A DNA stretch of 64,000 nucleotides from Bacteroidota bacterium (GCA_024743405.1 JANSWP010000016.1:29492-93491), one strand, 5' to 3'. Shown: positions 1 to 10,331, counted from the first letter of the stretch. Numbers and translations are program-made. The notes: a model not told the origin generated them from the letters alone.

Positions 1-3000
1 TGGTTGTCCAACTTAATCGGGTAGTTGTGCCTTGTCGTGTAGCAAATAAACTAAATACATCACCTGCTTCTCCAATAGCTGCTTGACCTGGTGGATTGAG
101 TGTCCAAAGTGCTTCGTCGTCTTCCGTTGGAGTACAACAATTACCAGTTCCAGGACTCGAATCCGAATCATTTTCATTGGCATCACTGACTTCGACAAAA
201 TAATCTAATGCAACTGAATTTTGTAGGACAAATAAGATCATCTCTATGCTTTCACTTTCTCCTACCGCAATGTTTCCAACATTCCAAGTTTGGAAAAAGA
301 GATCATATGTCCCCACGGAAGGTGTTACATTGGTATAGGCTAATCCAGTTGAAATGGGTACGTCGAGCACAACCCCTGAAGCATCCACATTTCCATTATT
401 AGTGACGGTTACAGTGAAAACTACATTCGTCCAAATATTCAAATTGGTAGCATCGGCATTGAGACTCACTTCTAGGTCAATATCATTTGCACCAACAGGG
501 GGATTCACCGTAAAACTTTGCGTCATATCCGGGGCAGGATTATAGATTGCATCGCCTGATTGGCTCGCACGGACAATGACTGTCCCTGGGGTACCATTTA
601 ACGTGATCGTATTTCCAGAAATAGTAGCAGGACCTGAATCCAAAGTTAAGGAAACAGGCAATCCAGAACTCGCAGAAGCGGTCACTGAAAATGGGTCATC
701 AGTTGTAATTTTATTCGGTATAGGATCTAATGCAATGGTTTGATTCATCAAACCAGGTTGAATTACATTAAATGTTTCTGTCACCTCAGGCGCAGGATTC
801 CAATCCGCATTTCCTGCCTGATAGGCGGTGATCATCACTGTTCCTAAAGCTCCAGTAAGTGTCACCACATCACCGGAAAGTGTCGCTGGCCCACTAACTA
901 GCGTAAAGATTACTGGTAAACCAGAAGATGCCGTTGCAGAAATGGTAAAAGAAGGCTCATCTGATTCTTTATCACCAATACTAGAGAACATAATCGTTTG
1001 ATTTTGCGGACCATTTTGAGGTACAGTCAATCCTATTTCATCATCCTCACTCCCAACACAACAAGTACCATTATTGGGTGTCGAATCTGCATCCGTTTCA
1101 TTGACTTCTATGACTTGTGCATAAGACGTAGCAGGGTCAGAATTGAGATAAAAAAGATTAGCTTCTAATGTGGCAGAGGCTCCAGCGGCGAGTGTGCCTA
1201 CATTCCAAAGCGTAATACCAAAAGGCGTAAAAGAACCTTGAGAAACTTGAAACTCATTACCTCCTGTAAAAACGGTATTAACTGGTTTTACAAATTGAAC
1301 AACAATATCCGTTGCCTCATTGAGGCTATTGTTAGTAATAGTGGTCGTGATGGTAAATACTGAAAATGGAATGGGTTCTTGAACGCTCGTCGCCATCGTT
1401 AATTCCAAATCAATATCATCTTGTCCTGGTGGATTATTGATGGTAAAAGTTCGGTTTACATCTGGTGCAGGATTGTACGTTCCATTTCCACTTTGAGAAG
1501 CACGAACAGTCACAATTCCGGCTACTCCATCTAAAGTTAGCATTGCTCCAGAGAGCGTTGCGGGTCCTGAAATGACTTGAAATGTAACAGGTAGTCCCGA
1601 ACTGGCTGTCGCATTTAATAGGAAAGATGGATCAGTTATTATTTTATTTGGAATATTAGAAAAGGAAATGGTCTGGTCTTCTAAGCCTGGTACAGTAACA
1701 TTGAAGGTTCTTTCGATAGGTGATGCAGGATTCCACTGTGCATCTCCGCTTTGAGTCGCACGAACAGTCACAAGTCCTGTCACCCCTGTCAAGATGATCG
1801 TATTTCCGGATATAGTTGCTGGTCCAGATATAATTTCAAAGCTCACTGGCAAACCTGATGTCGCCGTAGCTGAAATGTTAAAAGGATCATCATTTAACTC
1901 TTTATTAGAAATGAGCGGAAAAGTTATTGTCTGATTTTGAGGACCCACATTAGGGACTGGCAATGCATATTCGTCATCTTCATTTGCAGCACAACAAGAA
2001 CCATTGCCTGGTGTCGAGTCCGTATCATTTTCTGTTGCAAAGATCACTTCGCCATAAACGAAAAACGGAGAATCATCTAATAAAAAATAATTCAATTCTA
2101 TAGTTGCGGAAGCACCTGCCTCAATTGTCCCTACATTCCAATCATAAGAACCAAAAGCATCAAAAGAACCTTGCGAAACGGTTGAGGCATTTGATCCTTG
2201 GAAGACCACCTCATCTGCTTTAGGGAATTTAATTTTAACATTTGTTGCATCGCTCATGCCCTTGTTAGAAATCGTCCCAGTCACCGAAAAATTAGTCCAT
2301 TGTGATGGTTCAGGGTTTGAAGCTGTCATGGTCAATTCTAAATCGATATCATTTCCGCCAACTATTTGGGTTTCGAAAGTCACTTGGTCACTTGCCCCCA
2401 CATTACCAAGTGGAGTGCCATCTATTTCTACAATTTCAACCACTAAATTATGGTTACCCACTGCTACATTATTTATTGTAAACGTGCCATCTAAAACAGT
2501 TTCTGAACCTACGGAAATTCCATCTAAATAAAATTCTAACCGATCCGCATTATAAAACCCAAAATCACCCGCTATTTCATATTGAACGGTTACCACATCA
2601 CCGGAAATAATTTGCCCTTCTGTGGGAGAATTTAAGGTGACAGTGGGTGCTAATACGGTAGATTCAGTAATTTTCAAAAACTGATTTGGGTTTGGATTTT
2701 GGATTTCATTAACGATACCTGAAGGCCATTTTACGATTACTTTATCAATAGAGTTAGCATCTCCAATTCCAAAAATTCGGGTAAAAGTATTCATAACGCC
2801 ATATCCTTCACCCGCTCGAACTTCTCTAATTTGTTTTCCCCACGTCCCGTACACTTCAATTCGAGCACCTATACCGTTTATATTACTAACGGTACCCTCT
2901 AAATTGACCGCCAACCAATTATTATCATTCCCTGCATTCATAAATAATCGGTCATCAATCGTACTAGGTGTGTTGTACACCATAGCATATCCAGCATAGA

Positions 3001-6000
3001 TGTCTAAGAATCCGTCATGATTTAGATCTCCAATAGCAAGAGATTCAATATTATCATTGTTAAATGGGTTAATAATCCTTGTAAAAGTCTTGTCTCCATT
3101 ATTTTTAAACAGTCGCTGTCCGGTTCCTACCATGACGAGATCAACAAAGCCATCATTGTCAAAATCCTTGAAAAAGCCTTGAATACCAGCTAAATTTAAA
3201 TCAGGTAATAAGTTACTTGCCGCCGTTATTTCGGTGAATGTGCCATCGCCATTATTCTCCATTAACTGACTAGTGACATCGTGATTGAGAATAAAACAAT
3301 CTAAGTCACCATCATTATCAATATCCGCAAAATCTGTAGCCCAAGATTGAGCCCCAATTTTCAGCCCTGCTTGTTGACCTACTTCTGTAAAATTATTGGA
3401 GCCATCATTTTGCCATAACATATTTATTCGTCGTGGATCTGTATCGTTCGCAACACCCGCTCGGCATTTTGAAATATATAAATCTAAATCGCCGTCATTA
3501 TCGTAGTCGGTCCAAATAGATCCATAATTTCCTGAGTTATCACTTACCGGATTAGTCTCTGTTGAAATCAAATCAAGATTAAAGGAGAAATTGCCTGAAC
3601 CATCATTTTCAAAAGGGCGAGAAACCGCATCGTCATCACAAGCAAAAAGGTCAATGGCTCCGTCATTATTAATATCTACAAAATTGGTGTTTTGTGTGAA
3701 AATATTAGAATTAGGAATAATGGTAGGAGTATAATCAGATCCTGTCCCATTTGCCTTAAAGACTTTGACATTGTCATAAGCTCCTCCTGTCACAATATCG
3801 TTGTATCCATTTTCATCTACATCCGCAATTACAAGACTCCATTGATTTTGAATAGAGACATTCCCATAATTAAAATTAGAAAAAGCGGTGTTGGCAGCAT
3901 TCTGATATTCAATGTTTAGGTTTTTTGTATTATTCAATCGAATAATATCATCCAATCCATCTCCATTCATATCTGCGATTCCCATCAAAACACCACTATT
4001 AAAGTCATTTGGGTTATTCAACAAATTGGTTTGATCTGTAAAATTGACAAATGGATTGATTAACTCACTAACTTCAAAACTCTGCTCTACAGTTGGTGCA
4101 GCATTAAAATCATTATTACCCGATTGGCTTGCTCTTATAATAACTGTTCCTTCAACACCAGTCAAATTAATCGTATTTCCTATAAGTAAGGCAGGTCCTG
4201 AGACTAAAGTCAAATTCACATCTAAGTCAGAACTAGCAGTTGCAGAAATAATAAATGGGGCATTATTGGTTAATTTATCTGCAATTTCTGGAAAATTAAT
4301 AGTTTGATTCAATACCCCACCATTGAACGGTGACAACCGAAATCCAGGTATGGGACGCTCTAAGGTTCCATCTGGCAATTGCCAACCGACTGCCAAATTA
4401 TCACCACCTCCTTGTTCTTTCATCAACGCTTCGACATAATAAACTTGACCTGCATTAAGTGGTAATTGTATCGATTTTTGTTCAGGAAATTTATCCCATT
4501 CACGAGGATTAGTCCATTGGGGAACATTGGCAATTAACAACCTATTGGAAGGATCTGAATCCGTACTTAACCATAGTTCTCCATTGTCATCACTCGAAAT
4601 CCAAAAAGTATAATTTCCGGTCTCAGGAGGACAAATGTAACCGCGCAATCGAGTCCCATATTCATTTAAAATATTAATTGGGGTCTCAAATATTGGTTGC
4701 GTGTCTTCTGTATCTGGTGCTGAGTTGACTGGAATTTGAGAAACTGCTGTTCCTGAAATACCTGTCCATAATTCTCGGCTAATTGAACCGACCGCTCCAC
4801 ATGCACCTGAGAAAGATTTCTGAACTTCAAATATTTGTTCTACAGGCAGAGCAGGCGCAAAAGTCGCATCTCCCGGTTGTGTCGAACGAATCGTCACTGT
4901 TCCAGGGGTACCTGTCAAAGTGACCATGTTACCTGAAATAGTCGCCGGTCCATCTACGATCCAAAATGCGATAGGTAAATTAGAACTAGCTGAAGCATTA
5001 ATAGAAAAAGGTGCATCAAATATTGTTTTATCTAGTATTGGATCGAATGTTATCGTTTGAGAAGTCCCCGCACAATCAGGGAAAAGATCTTTCACATACG
5101 TCGAAGAAAGCCCAGTTGGGTCACTTACCGTAAGCCTCACGCGATACCAATAAGTCGCACCGTCACAACCTATTGGAGATAAAACAGTAGTGGTCGAAGC
5201 ACTATTATCCGATGGTTCGTCGTGATGATGGTCATTGTGATAAAGCGATGTTACCCAAGAAAAAGTGAGTTGATTTTGGGTATGCTCATTGTCATTAACA
5301 ACGGCACTTAGATTCAGGGTAGCACCCAAACTTGGGTCAAAAGTATCTATGTTGTCAATACTTGTTGACTGAATCTGAGGCGGGGTATTATTCACATAAA
5401 TTGGTAAAGTCGTTTGATTGGATTGACCCTGGTCATCTGTTACCGTCAAAGTCACCAAATAGGTCGTTAAACTTCCTGCATTAAAAATATGAACTGGATT
5501 GGCAGAAGTACTTGTATTACCATCTCCAAAGTCCCACAAATAAGTCAATTGACTATTTTCGGGATCATAAGAAGCATCTCCCTTAAAATCAACATATAAT
5601 TGGGTCGAGCCATAATTTTTATTGGAAGAAGCACGAGCAATCGGCAGCAAATTTCCGCTTCCTACATATTCAATTTTCCTGATTTCATCAGGGTATTTAA
5701 CATAATACAATCCGCCGTTTATTGGATCTGAGCCTAAATGAACTACCGCCCCTGCGTTGACCATAAATTCTCGAACCTCCGTGGGGTTATTATTAGCGTC
5801 AAAAACAAAATTTCTAATCCAGCCTTGACTATAGTCCGCATGGAAATAAGTGTTTTGCCAAGTCGCAGGAAAATCTGTTCCTTCATACCAAATACCACCA
5901 GTTGAAGCATTCCCATTAAATTCACTACCAGGCAATTGAGCAGAGCCAACTGACACCACAGACCCATTCGCAATCACCCCTCTTGATTCAGGGTTAGAAC

Positions 6001-7084
6001 CATGACGAAAATCAATTTTTGGGCGCTCATGGCTGGCTGGTGTATAAGTAGGGTTATCATAACCAGGTTCGTAGGTAATCCCTTCATATTTTGGCCAACC
6101 AAAGTTTTGACCCGCCGCTGAGATCACATTTAAATCTTCCCAAGTTCCCCATCCCACATCTCCAAAATAAAATGTCCCTGGATCAGCATCAGTAGGATCA
6201 TGACTTCCTGTCCCTGGTCGTTTGGTCATACGATAAGGGTTTCGAACACCCAATGACCAAACTCGAGATTGTGCCGAACGTGGATTTCCGGAATCATAAA
6301 AAGGATTGGATGCTAAACCATCACCTGTTTGTGGATCAAGGCGAAAAATTTTACCATTATGAGAATCTAATATTTGACATCGGTAGGCACCCACATTTTC
6401 AGAAGGTGAAATAATGCCATCCGTAAGTGCTTGTGACCAATAAGTTTCACTCGCTGATCCTTCATCCTTTGAAAGATAACTTGCACCATCACCCATACAA
6501 ACCAAAAGGGTTCCATCTTCTCCAAAAACCAAAGAACCTACTCCATGCGATTCATGTAAAATCGGCATCCCAGTTTCTTTGGTTTCTCCCATCAAAACTT
6601 GGCGACTATTGGTTAAAGTCGTTGTGTAATTAGTATTGACATCAGCCTGATAGCGCGTTACACGCCCGATCGTAGCATCGAAATATTCGTCGGTATTAGC
6701 ATCATATGAACCCGTACCGAAATTTAACAAATGATGTCTGTCGACTACATAACACAGATAAAAGTATCCATTGGTTAAAAAATCAGGATCAAGTGCAAAG
6801 CCAATGAGTCCAAAGTCTCGCCAATTACCCACTTCATCTTCAATATCAATCAGTGGATTTGTAGATTTTATACCGTTTTCAACTATCCAAACCGTACCTC
6901 CTTTCTCCCAAACAAATAGTCGTCCATTTGCATCAAAAGTGAGTCCTACGACATTTGTCCATCCGTCTAGGAAAAGACCATCAGAAAAACCTGTAGGCTG
7001 AGCAATTGCTTGTGGGGAAATGAAAAGAAAAGTAAACAAAAATGGGAATAGAGTTGTCTGCAATTTTTTTGTAAAATTATTCAT
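1..7084 (-). CDS. Giant secreted multidomain protein with sugar-dehydrogenase-like propeller (3' end outside window)
   Basis: One reading frame stays open from an ATG at 7084 to base 1 (at least 2361 residues); I checked the frame at about ten points. A signal peptide (about residues 1-28, ending AIAQ) is followed by a glucose/sorbosone dehydrogenase-like propeller (about 30-470; motifs NGKIFRLDP, GVRNPYRM, GQNFGWP), a PKD domain (about 475-560), an Ig-like module, a PA14-like module (about 750-920), VCBS/FG-GAP repeats rich in Asp/Asn (about 1005-1400) and an ASPIC/UnbV-like segment (VKWPSGIVNEI). The tail alternates DUF11-like and Ig-like domains. Six Ig-like copies carry SGLPV and GPATISG-type motifs. 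It is probably exported and surface-attached or released through T9SS, but the C-terminal signal lies outside the window. Substrate unknown; family assignments are from motifs only. Confidence 0.9.
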   Translation of the reverse strand, partial: MNNFTKKLQTTLFPFLFTFLFISPQAIAQPTGFSDGLFLDGWTNVVGLTFDANGRLFVWEKGGTVWIVENGIKSTNPLIDIEDEVGNWRDFGLIGFALDPDFLTNGYFYLCYVVDRHHLLNFGTGSYDANTDEYFDATIGRVTRYQADVNTNYTTTLTNSRQVLMGETKETGMPILHESHGVGSLVFGEDGTLLVCMGDGASYLSKDEGSASETYWSQALTDGIISPSENVGAYRCQILDSHNGKIFRLDPQTGDGLASNPFYDSGNPRSAQSRVWSLGVRNPYRMTKRPGTGSHDPTDADPGTFYFGDVGWGTWEDLNVISAAGQNFGWPKYEGITYEPGYDNPTYTPASHERPKIDFRHGSNPESRGVIANGSVVSVGSAQLPGSEFNGNASTGGIWYEGTDFPATWQNTYFHADYSQGWIRNFVFDANNNPTEVREFMVNAGAVVHLGSDPINGGLYYVKYPDEIRKIEYVGSGNLLPIARASSNKNYGSTQLYVDFKGDASYDPENSQLTYLWDFGDGNTSTSANPVHIFNAGSLTTYLVTLTVTDDQGQSNQTTLPIYVNNTPPQIQSTSIDNIDTFDPSLGATLNLSAVVNDNEHTQNQLTFSWVTSLYHNDHHHDEPSDNSASTTTVLSPIGCDGATYWYRVRLTVSDPTGLSSTYVKDLFPDCAGTSQTITFDPILDKTIFDAPFSINASASSNLPIAFWIVDGPATISGNMVTLTGTPGTVTIRSTQPGDATFAPALPVEQIFEVQKSFSGACGAVGSISRELWTGISGTAVSQIPVNSAPDTEDTQPIFETPINILNEYGTRLRGYICPPETGNYTFWISSDDNGELWLSTDSDPSNRLLIANVPQWTNPREWDKFPEQKSIQLPLNAGQVYYVEALMKEQGGGDNLAVGWQLPDGTLERPIPGFRLSPFNGGVLNQTINFPEIADKLTNNAPFIISATASSDLDVNLTLVSGPALLIGNTINLTGVEGTVIIRASQSGNNDFNAAPTVEQSFEVSELINPFVNFTDQTNLLNNPNDFNSGVLMGIADMNGDGLDDIIRLNNTKNLNIEYQNAANTAFSNFNYGNVSIQNQWSLVIADVDENGYNDIVTGGAYDNVKVFKANGTGSDYTPTIIPNSNIFTQNTNFVDINNDGAIDLFACDDDAVSRPFENDGSGNFSFNLDLISTETNPVSDNSGNYGSIWTDYDNDGDLDLYISKCRAGVANDTDPRRINMLWQNDGSNNFTEVGQQAGLKIGAQSWATDFADIDNDGDLDCFILNHDVTSQLMENNGDGTFTEITAASNLLPDLNLAGIQGFFKDFDNDGFVDLVMVGTGQRLFKNNGDKTFTRIINPFNNDNIESLAIGDLNHDGFLDIYAGYAMVYNTPSTIDDRLFMNAGNDNNWLAVNLEGTVSNINGIGARIEVYGTWGKQIREVRAGEGYGVMNTFTRIFGIGDANSIDKVIVKWPSGIVNEIQNPNPNQFLKITESTVLAPTVTLNSPTEGQIISGDVVTVQYEIAGDFGFYNADRLEFYLDGISVGSETVLDGTFTINNVAVGNHNLVVEIVEIDGTPLGNVGASDQVTFETQIVGGNDIDLELTMTASNPEPSQWTNFSVTGTISNKGMSDATNVKIKFPKADEVVFQGSNASTVSQGSFDAFGSYDWNVGTIEAGASATIELNYFLLDDSPFFVYGEVIFATENDTDSTPGNGSCCAANEDDEYALPVPNVGPQNQTITFPLISNKELNDDPFNISATATSGLPVSFEIISGPATISGNTIILTGVTGLVTVRATQSGDAQWNPASPIERTFNVTVPGLEDQTISFSNIPNKIITDPSFLLNATASSGLPVTFQVISGPATLSGAMLTLDGVAGIVTVRASQSGNGTYNPAPDVNRTFTINNPPGQDDIDLELTMATSVQEPIPFSVFTITTTITNNSLNEATDIVVQFVKPVNTVFTGGNEFQVSQGSFTPFGITLWNVGTLAAGASATLEANLFYLNSDPATSYAQVIEVNETDADSTPNNGTCCVGSEDDEIGLTVPQNGPQNQTIMFSSIGDKESDEPSFTISATASSGLPVIFTLVSGPATLSGDVVTLTGALGTVMITAYQAGNADWNPAPEVTETFNVIQPGLMNQTIALDPIPNKITTDDPFSVTASASSGLPVSLTLDSGPATISGNTITLNGTPGTVIVRASQSGDAIYNPAPDMTQSFTVNPPVGANDIDLEVSLNADATNLNIWTNVVFTVTVTNNGNVDASGVVLDVPISTGLAYTNVTPSVGTYDLFFQTWNVGNIAVGESESIEMILFVLQNSVALDYFVEVSDANENDSDSSPGTGNCCTPTEDDEALWTLNPPGQAAIGEAGDVFSLFATRQGTTTRLSWTT
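11..2365 (-). repeat. 933-base tandem repeat inside the giant gene
   Basis: The codons for the D-I-D motif that opens each DUF11-like domain lie at 2342-2350, 1409-1417 and 476-484. The spacing is exactly 933 bases (311 codons) both times. Each unit is one DUF11-like domain, with a conserved Cys-Cys-x-x-x-Glu-Asp-Asp ending, followed by two Ig-like domains. The third unit is cut by the window edge. The copies have diverged in sequence but not in length. Confidence 0.85.
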
Positions 7085-7170
7085 AGTATTCGTTTTTCGA
7101 AGACCTGGGTTTAATGCGTACAAAATACGAATTTTCGGAAGGAGGGGTATCCGAATTATTTAAAAATGTT

Positions 7171-7201
7171 AATACAGTTTTGAAGAGGGAAACACTGTAT
7201 T
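7171..7201 (-). terminator. Weak hairpin after the sigma/membrane-partner genes
   Basis: An 8-bp stem (AATACAGT/ACTGTATT) lies about 180 bases past the stop of the 7384-8778 gene. On the minus strand it is followed only by a short T-rich stretch, so termination is a weak inference. I see nothing else in the 300-base gap 7085-7383; the small open frame there does not look coding. Confidence 0.3.
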
Positions 7202-7383
7202 AAGAGGGAGTTCTGAAAAAAAATCGAGTAAAAATACAGAATGTTGAAACAGGAAACTCAGATCTGAAACAAAATACCAACTTGTAATTAGGTGTATTAA
7301 CGGAACTTCGAAATTTAAGACTAGCGTAAAGAAGCCCTTACAAAAAATTGCGAAAAAACATTCTGAAGTGGCGGACAAAGTAA

Positions 7384-8778
7384 TTACCGAATTCGATACC
7401 TTAAGCCACCATATAATCCAAAACCAACATTAGAATGATTCTTCAAGACAGGCGATAATGCTATATTAATCTCAGGAGCAAAAACAATAGAAAGGAATGG
7501 GAATAAAGGTCTTTCAAAATCTAACCCTAATGCTCCATCAACATATCGTTTTTTCAAATCGTGCAACATGATATTCATATGAGCATCCAGAATTCGACTA
7601 TCGGAATACTCAACGGCATGAACCCTCATTTTAGCTTTTTCAAGTGTATTCAACCCGACTCCTGCTTTTATGGCTAGCCTGGTCTTATTTTGAATGAATC
7701 GCCGATAAACAAATAGAGAAGATTTTTTGTAAGTCCAATCACCACTCAACTTGAATTCGGTATGAACAAAATTTCCCTCTGGATAATAAGTCCCCGCAGC
7801 TTGCTGAACTGTAGAACGCAATGCAATGGCACCAACATCATGATCATACGTTCCTGTCATAACTCCGCGAACATTAGTTTCCATTTTGCTATGCGAATAG
7901 GCTAAAGCGGCATTATTGATGATTTCAAAATGCAAATTTTTACGGGAAATAACGTTCCAACTCACCATCCATTTTGAATTAATTTCAAAATTCATTTGAA
8001 GCCCCATTTCATAGGTCTGAATTGGACTTCCAGCATTAATGGCATTTTTATCATCGATTTCCAATAATTTATGGATTGGGAAATGATTCAGTTTCATGCC
8101 TGCATCAACAGATAGAAGTGGATAAATATTTAATGGTTTTAAAGAAGAGTGCGTACCTTTTGGTGTGCCGGAATCGTAAGCTAAAATAGTCGGGTATACA
8201 GGTAGTTTTTTGAGTTCTATATTTTTTATTTGACGAAGATTGTCAACGTATTTTTGACGAAAATCAGATTTAATTTGGTCTAGAATCTCTTTTGTCTCAA
8301 CTGATGATTCTATAGGTGCTGAAACTGTGGAATCAACCGAAAGAGCCCCAATTTTCAAAGGGTTTTCAACTTTTGGAAGTATTGAATTTAAGGAATTAGG
8401 TGATTTATAAAATGCAGTCGGGCGGTTTCTATTTTGAACCTTCTGAGCAGGTGAATTCGAAATAGTTTGAGGATCTAATGGTGTAATAATCGGAGTTTGG
8501 GAAGTCTTATTTTTATTTGTTTTTTCAACAGTAATAACCTTAGACTCTATTGGTATAGCGTTGATCTTTTCATTTTCATTTATAAGTAAATAGCCGATAC
8601 TGCTTAATCCAAAAATTAAAAGCAATCCCCATAACCAAAATCCTCTTCGTTTGTTGCTCGGTTTTTTTGGAATTCGACCAGACAAAGCCTCCCATACTTC
8701 AGAAGCAGGCTCTGATGAAGCATCTTTCATGGACTTTAACCAATCATCTAAAGGATCTATATTTTTAAATTGCTCCAT
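7384..8778 (-). CDS. Membrane partner of ECF sigma factor, putative anti-sigma
   Basis: The gene starts 3 bases after the sigma gene stop, so the two are surely co-transcribed. About 45 cytoplasmic residues, including a W-L-K-S-M helix and an E-V-W-E-A-L segment, are followed by one membrane helix (about 47-66). A low-complexity linker and a long C-terminal part rich in alternating hydrophobic residues follow. The protein ends in an aromatic/Arg tail (LRYRIR), as in outer-membrane beta-barrels. There is no zinc-finger anti-sigma motif and no FecR domain. The position and topology suggest it senses envelope state and controls the sigma factor. That role is inferred. Confidence 0.7.
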   Translation of the reverse strand: MEQFKNIDPLDDWLKSMKDASSEPASEVWEALSGRIPKKPSNKRRGFWLWGLLLIFGLSSIGYLLINENEKINAIPIESKVITVEKTNKNKTSQTPIITPLDPQTISNSPAQKVQNRNRPTAFYKSPNSLNSILPKVENPLKIGALSVDSTVSAPIESSVETKEILDQIKSDFRQKYVDNLRQIKNIELKKLPVYPTILAYDSGTPKGTHSSLKPLNIYPLLSVDAGMKLNHFPIHKLLEIDDKNAINAGSPIQTYEMGLQMNFEINSKWMVSWNVISRKNLHFEIINNAALAYSHSKMETNVRGVMTGTYDHDVGAIALRSTVQQAAGTYYPEGNFVHTEFKLSGDWTYKKSSLFVYRRFIQNKTRLAIKAGVGLNTLEKAKMRVHAVEYSDSRILDAHMNIMLHDLKKRYVDGALGLDFERPLFPFLSIVFAPEINIALSPVLKNHSNVGFGLYGGLRYRIR

Positions 8779-8781
8779 TCT

Positions 8782-9330
8782 CTATTTAACTATATTTTTA
8801 GTTCTTTTTTTTTCGATTAATTGACGCATAAATTTCTTTGCCCTAGTCAACTGCGATCGGGAACTACTTTCCGTAATTCCTAAAAACTCGCCAATTTCCT
8901 TATGTGAATACGCTTCAATCACATATAAATTAATCACCGCTCGATACCCCTCCGGCAATTGTTGCAAAATGGGGACTAAAGCTTCTTGTGGATCTTCCTC
9001 TGGGGTAGTTGGCATTTCTAATTTTTCAGCAACCCTTTCTAAATCTAACACCGGAAATAGCTTTTTTTTACTCCGAATATGCTTTAAGCAAATATTGAGA
9101 GTTACCTTTCGCATCCACGCTTTCAAGGAACCTGTAGGTTTGTACTGATACAAATCCTGATAGATTCTGATAAAACCATCTTGCAACCAATCCTCAGCTT
9201 CCTGCTCATTCGAAGCATATCTTCGGCAGATGGCGAAAAGCGTACTCTTAAAAGTGTGATACAATTGAGCTTGCGCTTTCGCATCGCCTCTCCGACATCC
9301 CTCTAAGATCTGTAGTTCCTTTTCAGCCAA
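8782..9330 (-). CDS. RNA polymerase ECF-type sigma-70 factor
   Basis: At 182 residues it has the usual ECF size. Region 2 (about 10-90) contains E-D-W-L-Q-D-G-F. Region 4 (about 120-170) contains the helix-turn-helix stretch HKEIGEFLGITESSSRSQL, which recognises the -35 element. The start is TTG at 9330; no in-frame ATG precedes region 2. It should redirect RNA polymerase to envelope-related promoters under control of the partner encoded 3 bases downstream. The targets are not visible here. Confidence 0.93.
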   Translation of the reverse strand: MAEKELQILEGCRRGDAKAQAQLYHTFKSTLFAICRRYASNEQEAEDWLQDGFIRIYQDLYQYKPTGSLKAWMRKVTLNICLKHIRSKKKLFPVLDLERVAEKLEMPTTPEEDPQEALVPILQQLPEGYRAVINLYVIEAYSHKEIGEFLGITESSSRSQLTRAKKFMRQLIEKKRTKNIVK

Positions 9331-9458
9331 GTTGAGAGTGATTTTTGTTAATAAGTCCTAATATAACCGTTTTCGCTGCGTAGAACAGGAAAAAATTTAG
9401 AAGTGTTTTTTAAGGTGAACCCAAATTTAGGGAGTTGGCAAGAAATAACCTACCCAAT

Positions 9459-10331
9459 TTATTTTATCCCCTCTACATATAACATAGGCACTGACATCCT
9501 TAATTCTCCATTCCAAGTAGCTTCTGCATTTAGCTTTTCTTCGATTTTTGAAAAAATCACCGCTTCATCTTCGCCTTCCAAAATACTTCGCCAACCATCC
9601 AGCCAACTTATTATTACGGAATTGTGATTTAGAAAAGCGGTACCATTGAGGTATCGCCATTGAAACTTGTCTTTGATGATTTTCAGGATAGAAAAATCAT
9701 TATTTTCAAAAAGATCTCGAACCGATTCGACGGTTCCACGATGAGATTCTTGCTCTTTCATTTTCTTAATCAAATCTCTTCTTTTCAAGTCTCTTAAGAC
9801 CGATTCAAAAACAGAATAAAACTCTTGGAAATGCCCCACTAAATTTGTCGTTAAAATCAACTTTCCTCCTTTTTTCAAAACGCGAAAACACTCTTGAATA
9901 GAGGTTTCAGGATCTTCAAAATTATTGACGCCCAGATTAGAGACGACTAGGTCAAAAGAATCATTTTCAAATGGCATTTTAGCGCCGTCCCCTTCCACAA
10001 TTTCGAGGTTTTTCAATCCATAAATAGATTGTTTCCATTTCGCATGTTCAATGGCTGCTGACCAAGAATCCAAACCTACAAACTGACAAGAATCCCCCAT
10101 TCGCTGAGCTAGTTCAAATAGCGGCACTCCTGTCCCAAACCCCAAATCTAAAATCCTAAGATCGGGCTTTAGCTCAATATTATCCAATATTAATTTAGTA
10201 AAATAAGACGACCAAAGAGATAGTTCATCAATGATAGGCACCAACTTTGGGTCTGTCAAGTCGATTTTTTTTGAAAGATAATCCATAATTCTGTGTATGA
10301 CGATAGCCTGATGAATTTCAAAATCAATCAA
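9459..10331 (-). CDS. Class I SAM-dependent methyltransferase
   Basis: A Rossmann methyltransferase fold is shown by motif I LDLGFGTG (61-68), an acidic strand-2 end (GLDSW) and a motif IV-like stretch (FDLVVSNLG), typical of UbiE/Methyltransf_11 enzymes. Methyl acceptor unknown; no lipid or quinone neighbours narrow it. The TTG start at 10331 gives a plausible N-terminal helix; an ATG at 10286 is the alternative. It lies 51 bases after the DUF2064 gene, so it may be the last gene of that transcript. Confidence 0.85.
   Translation of the reverse strand: MIDFEIHQAIVIHRIMDYLSKKIDLTDPKLVPIIDELSLWSSYFTKLILDNIELKPDLRILDLGFGTGVPLFELAQRMGDSCQFVGLDSWSAAIEHAKWKQSIYGLKNLEIVEGDGAKMPFENDSFDLVVSNLGVNNFEDPETSIQECFRVLKKGGKLILTTNLVGHFQEFYSVFESVLRDLKRRDLIKKMKEQESHRGTVESVRDLFENNDFSILKIIKDKFQWRYLNGTAFLNHNSVIISWLDGWRSILEGEDEAVIFSKIEEKLNAEATWNGELRMSVPMLYVEGIK

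Noticed and set aside
2331..2350. A possible frameshift in an A-run at the first DUF11-like domain
   Set aside because: Recounting the run showed three A, not four; the frame is continuous on both sides and the 933-base spacing is a multiple of three.
7169..7378. A 69-codon minus-strand frame after the sigma-partner gene
   Set aside because: Cys/Phe-rich product from AT-rich DNA that includes a hairpin; no sign of selection or a start site.
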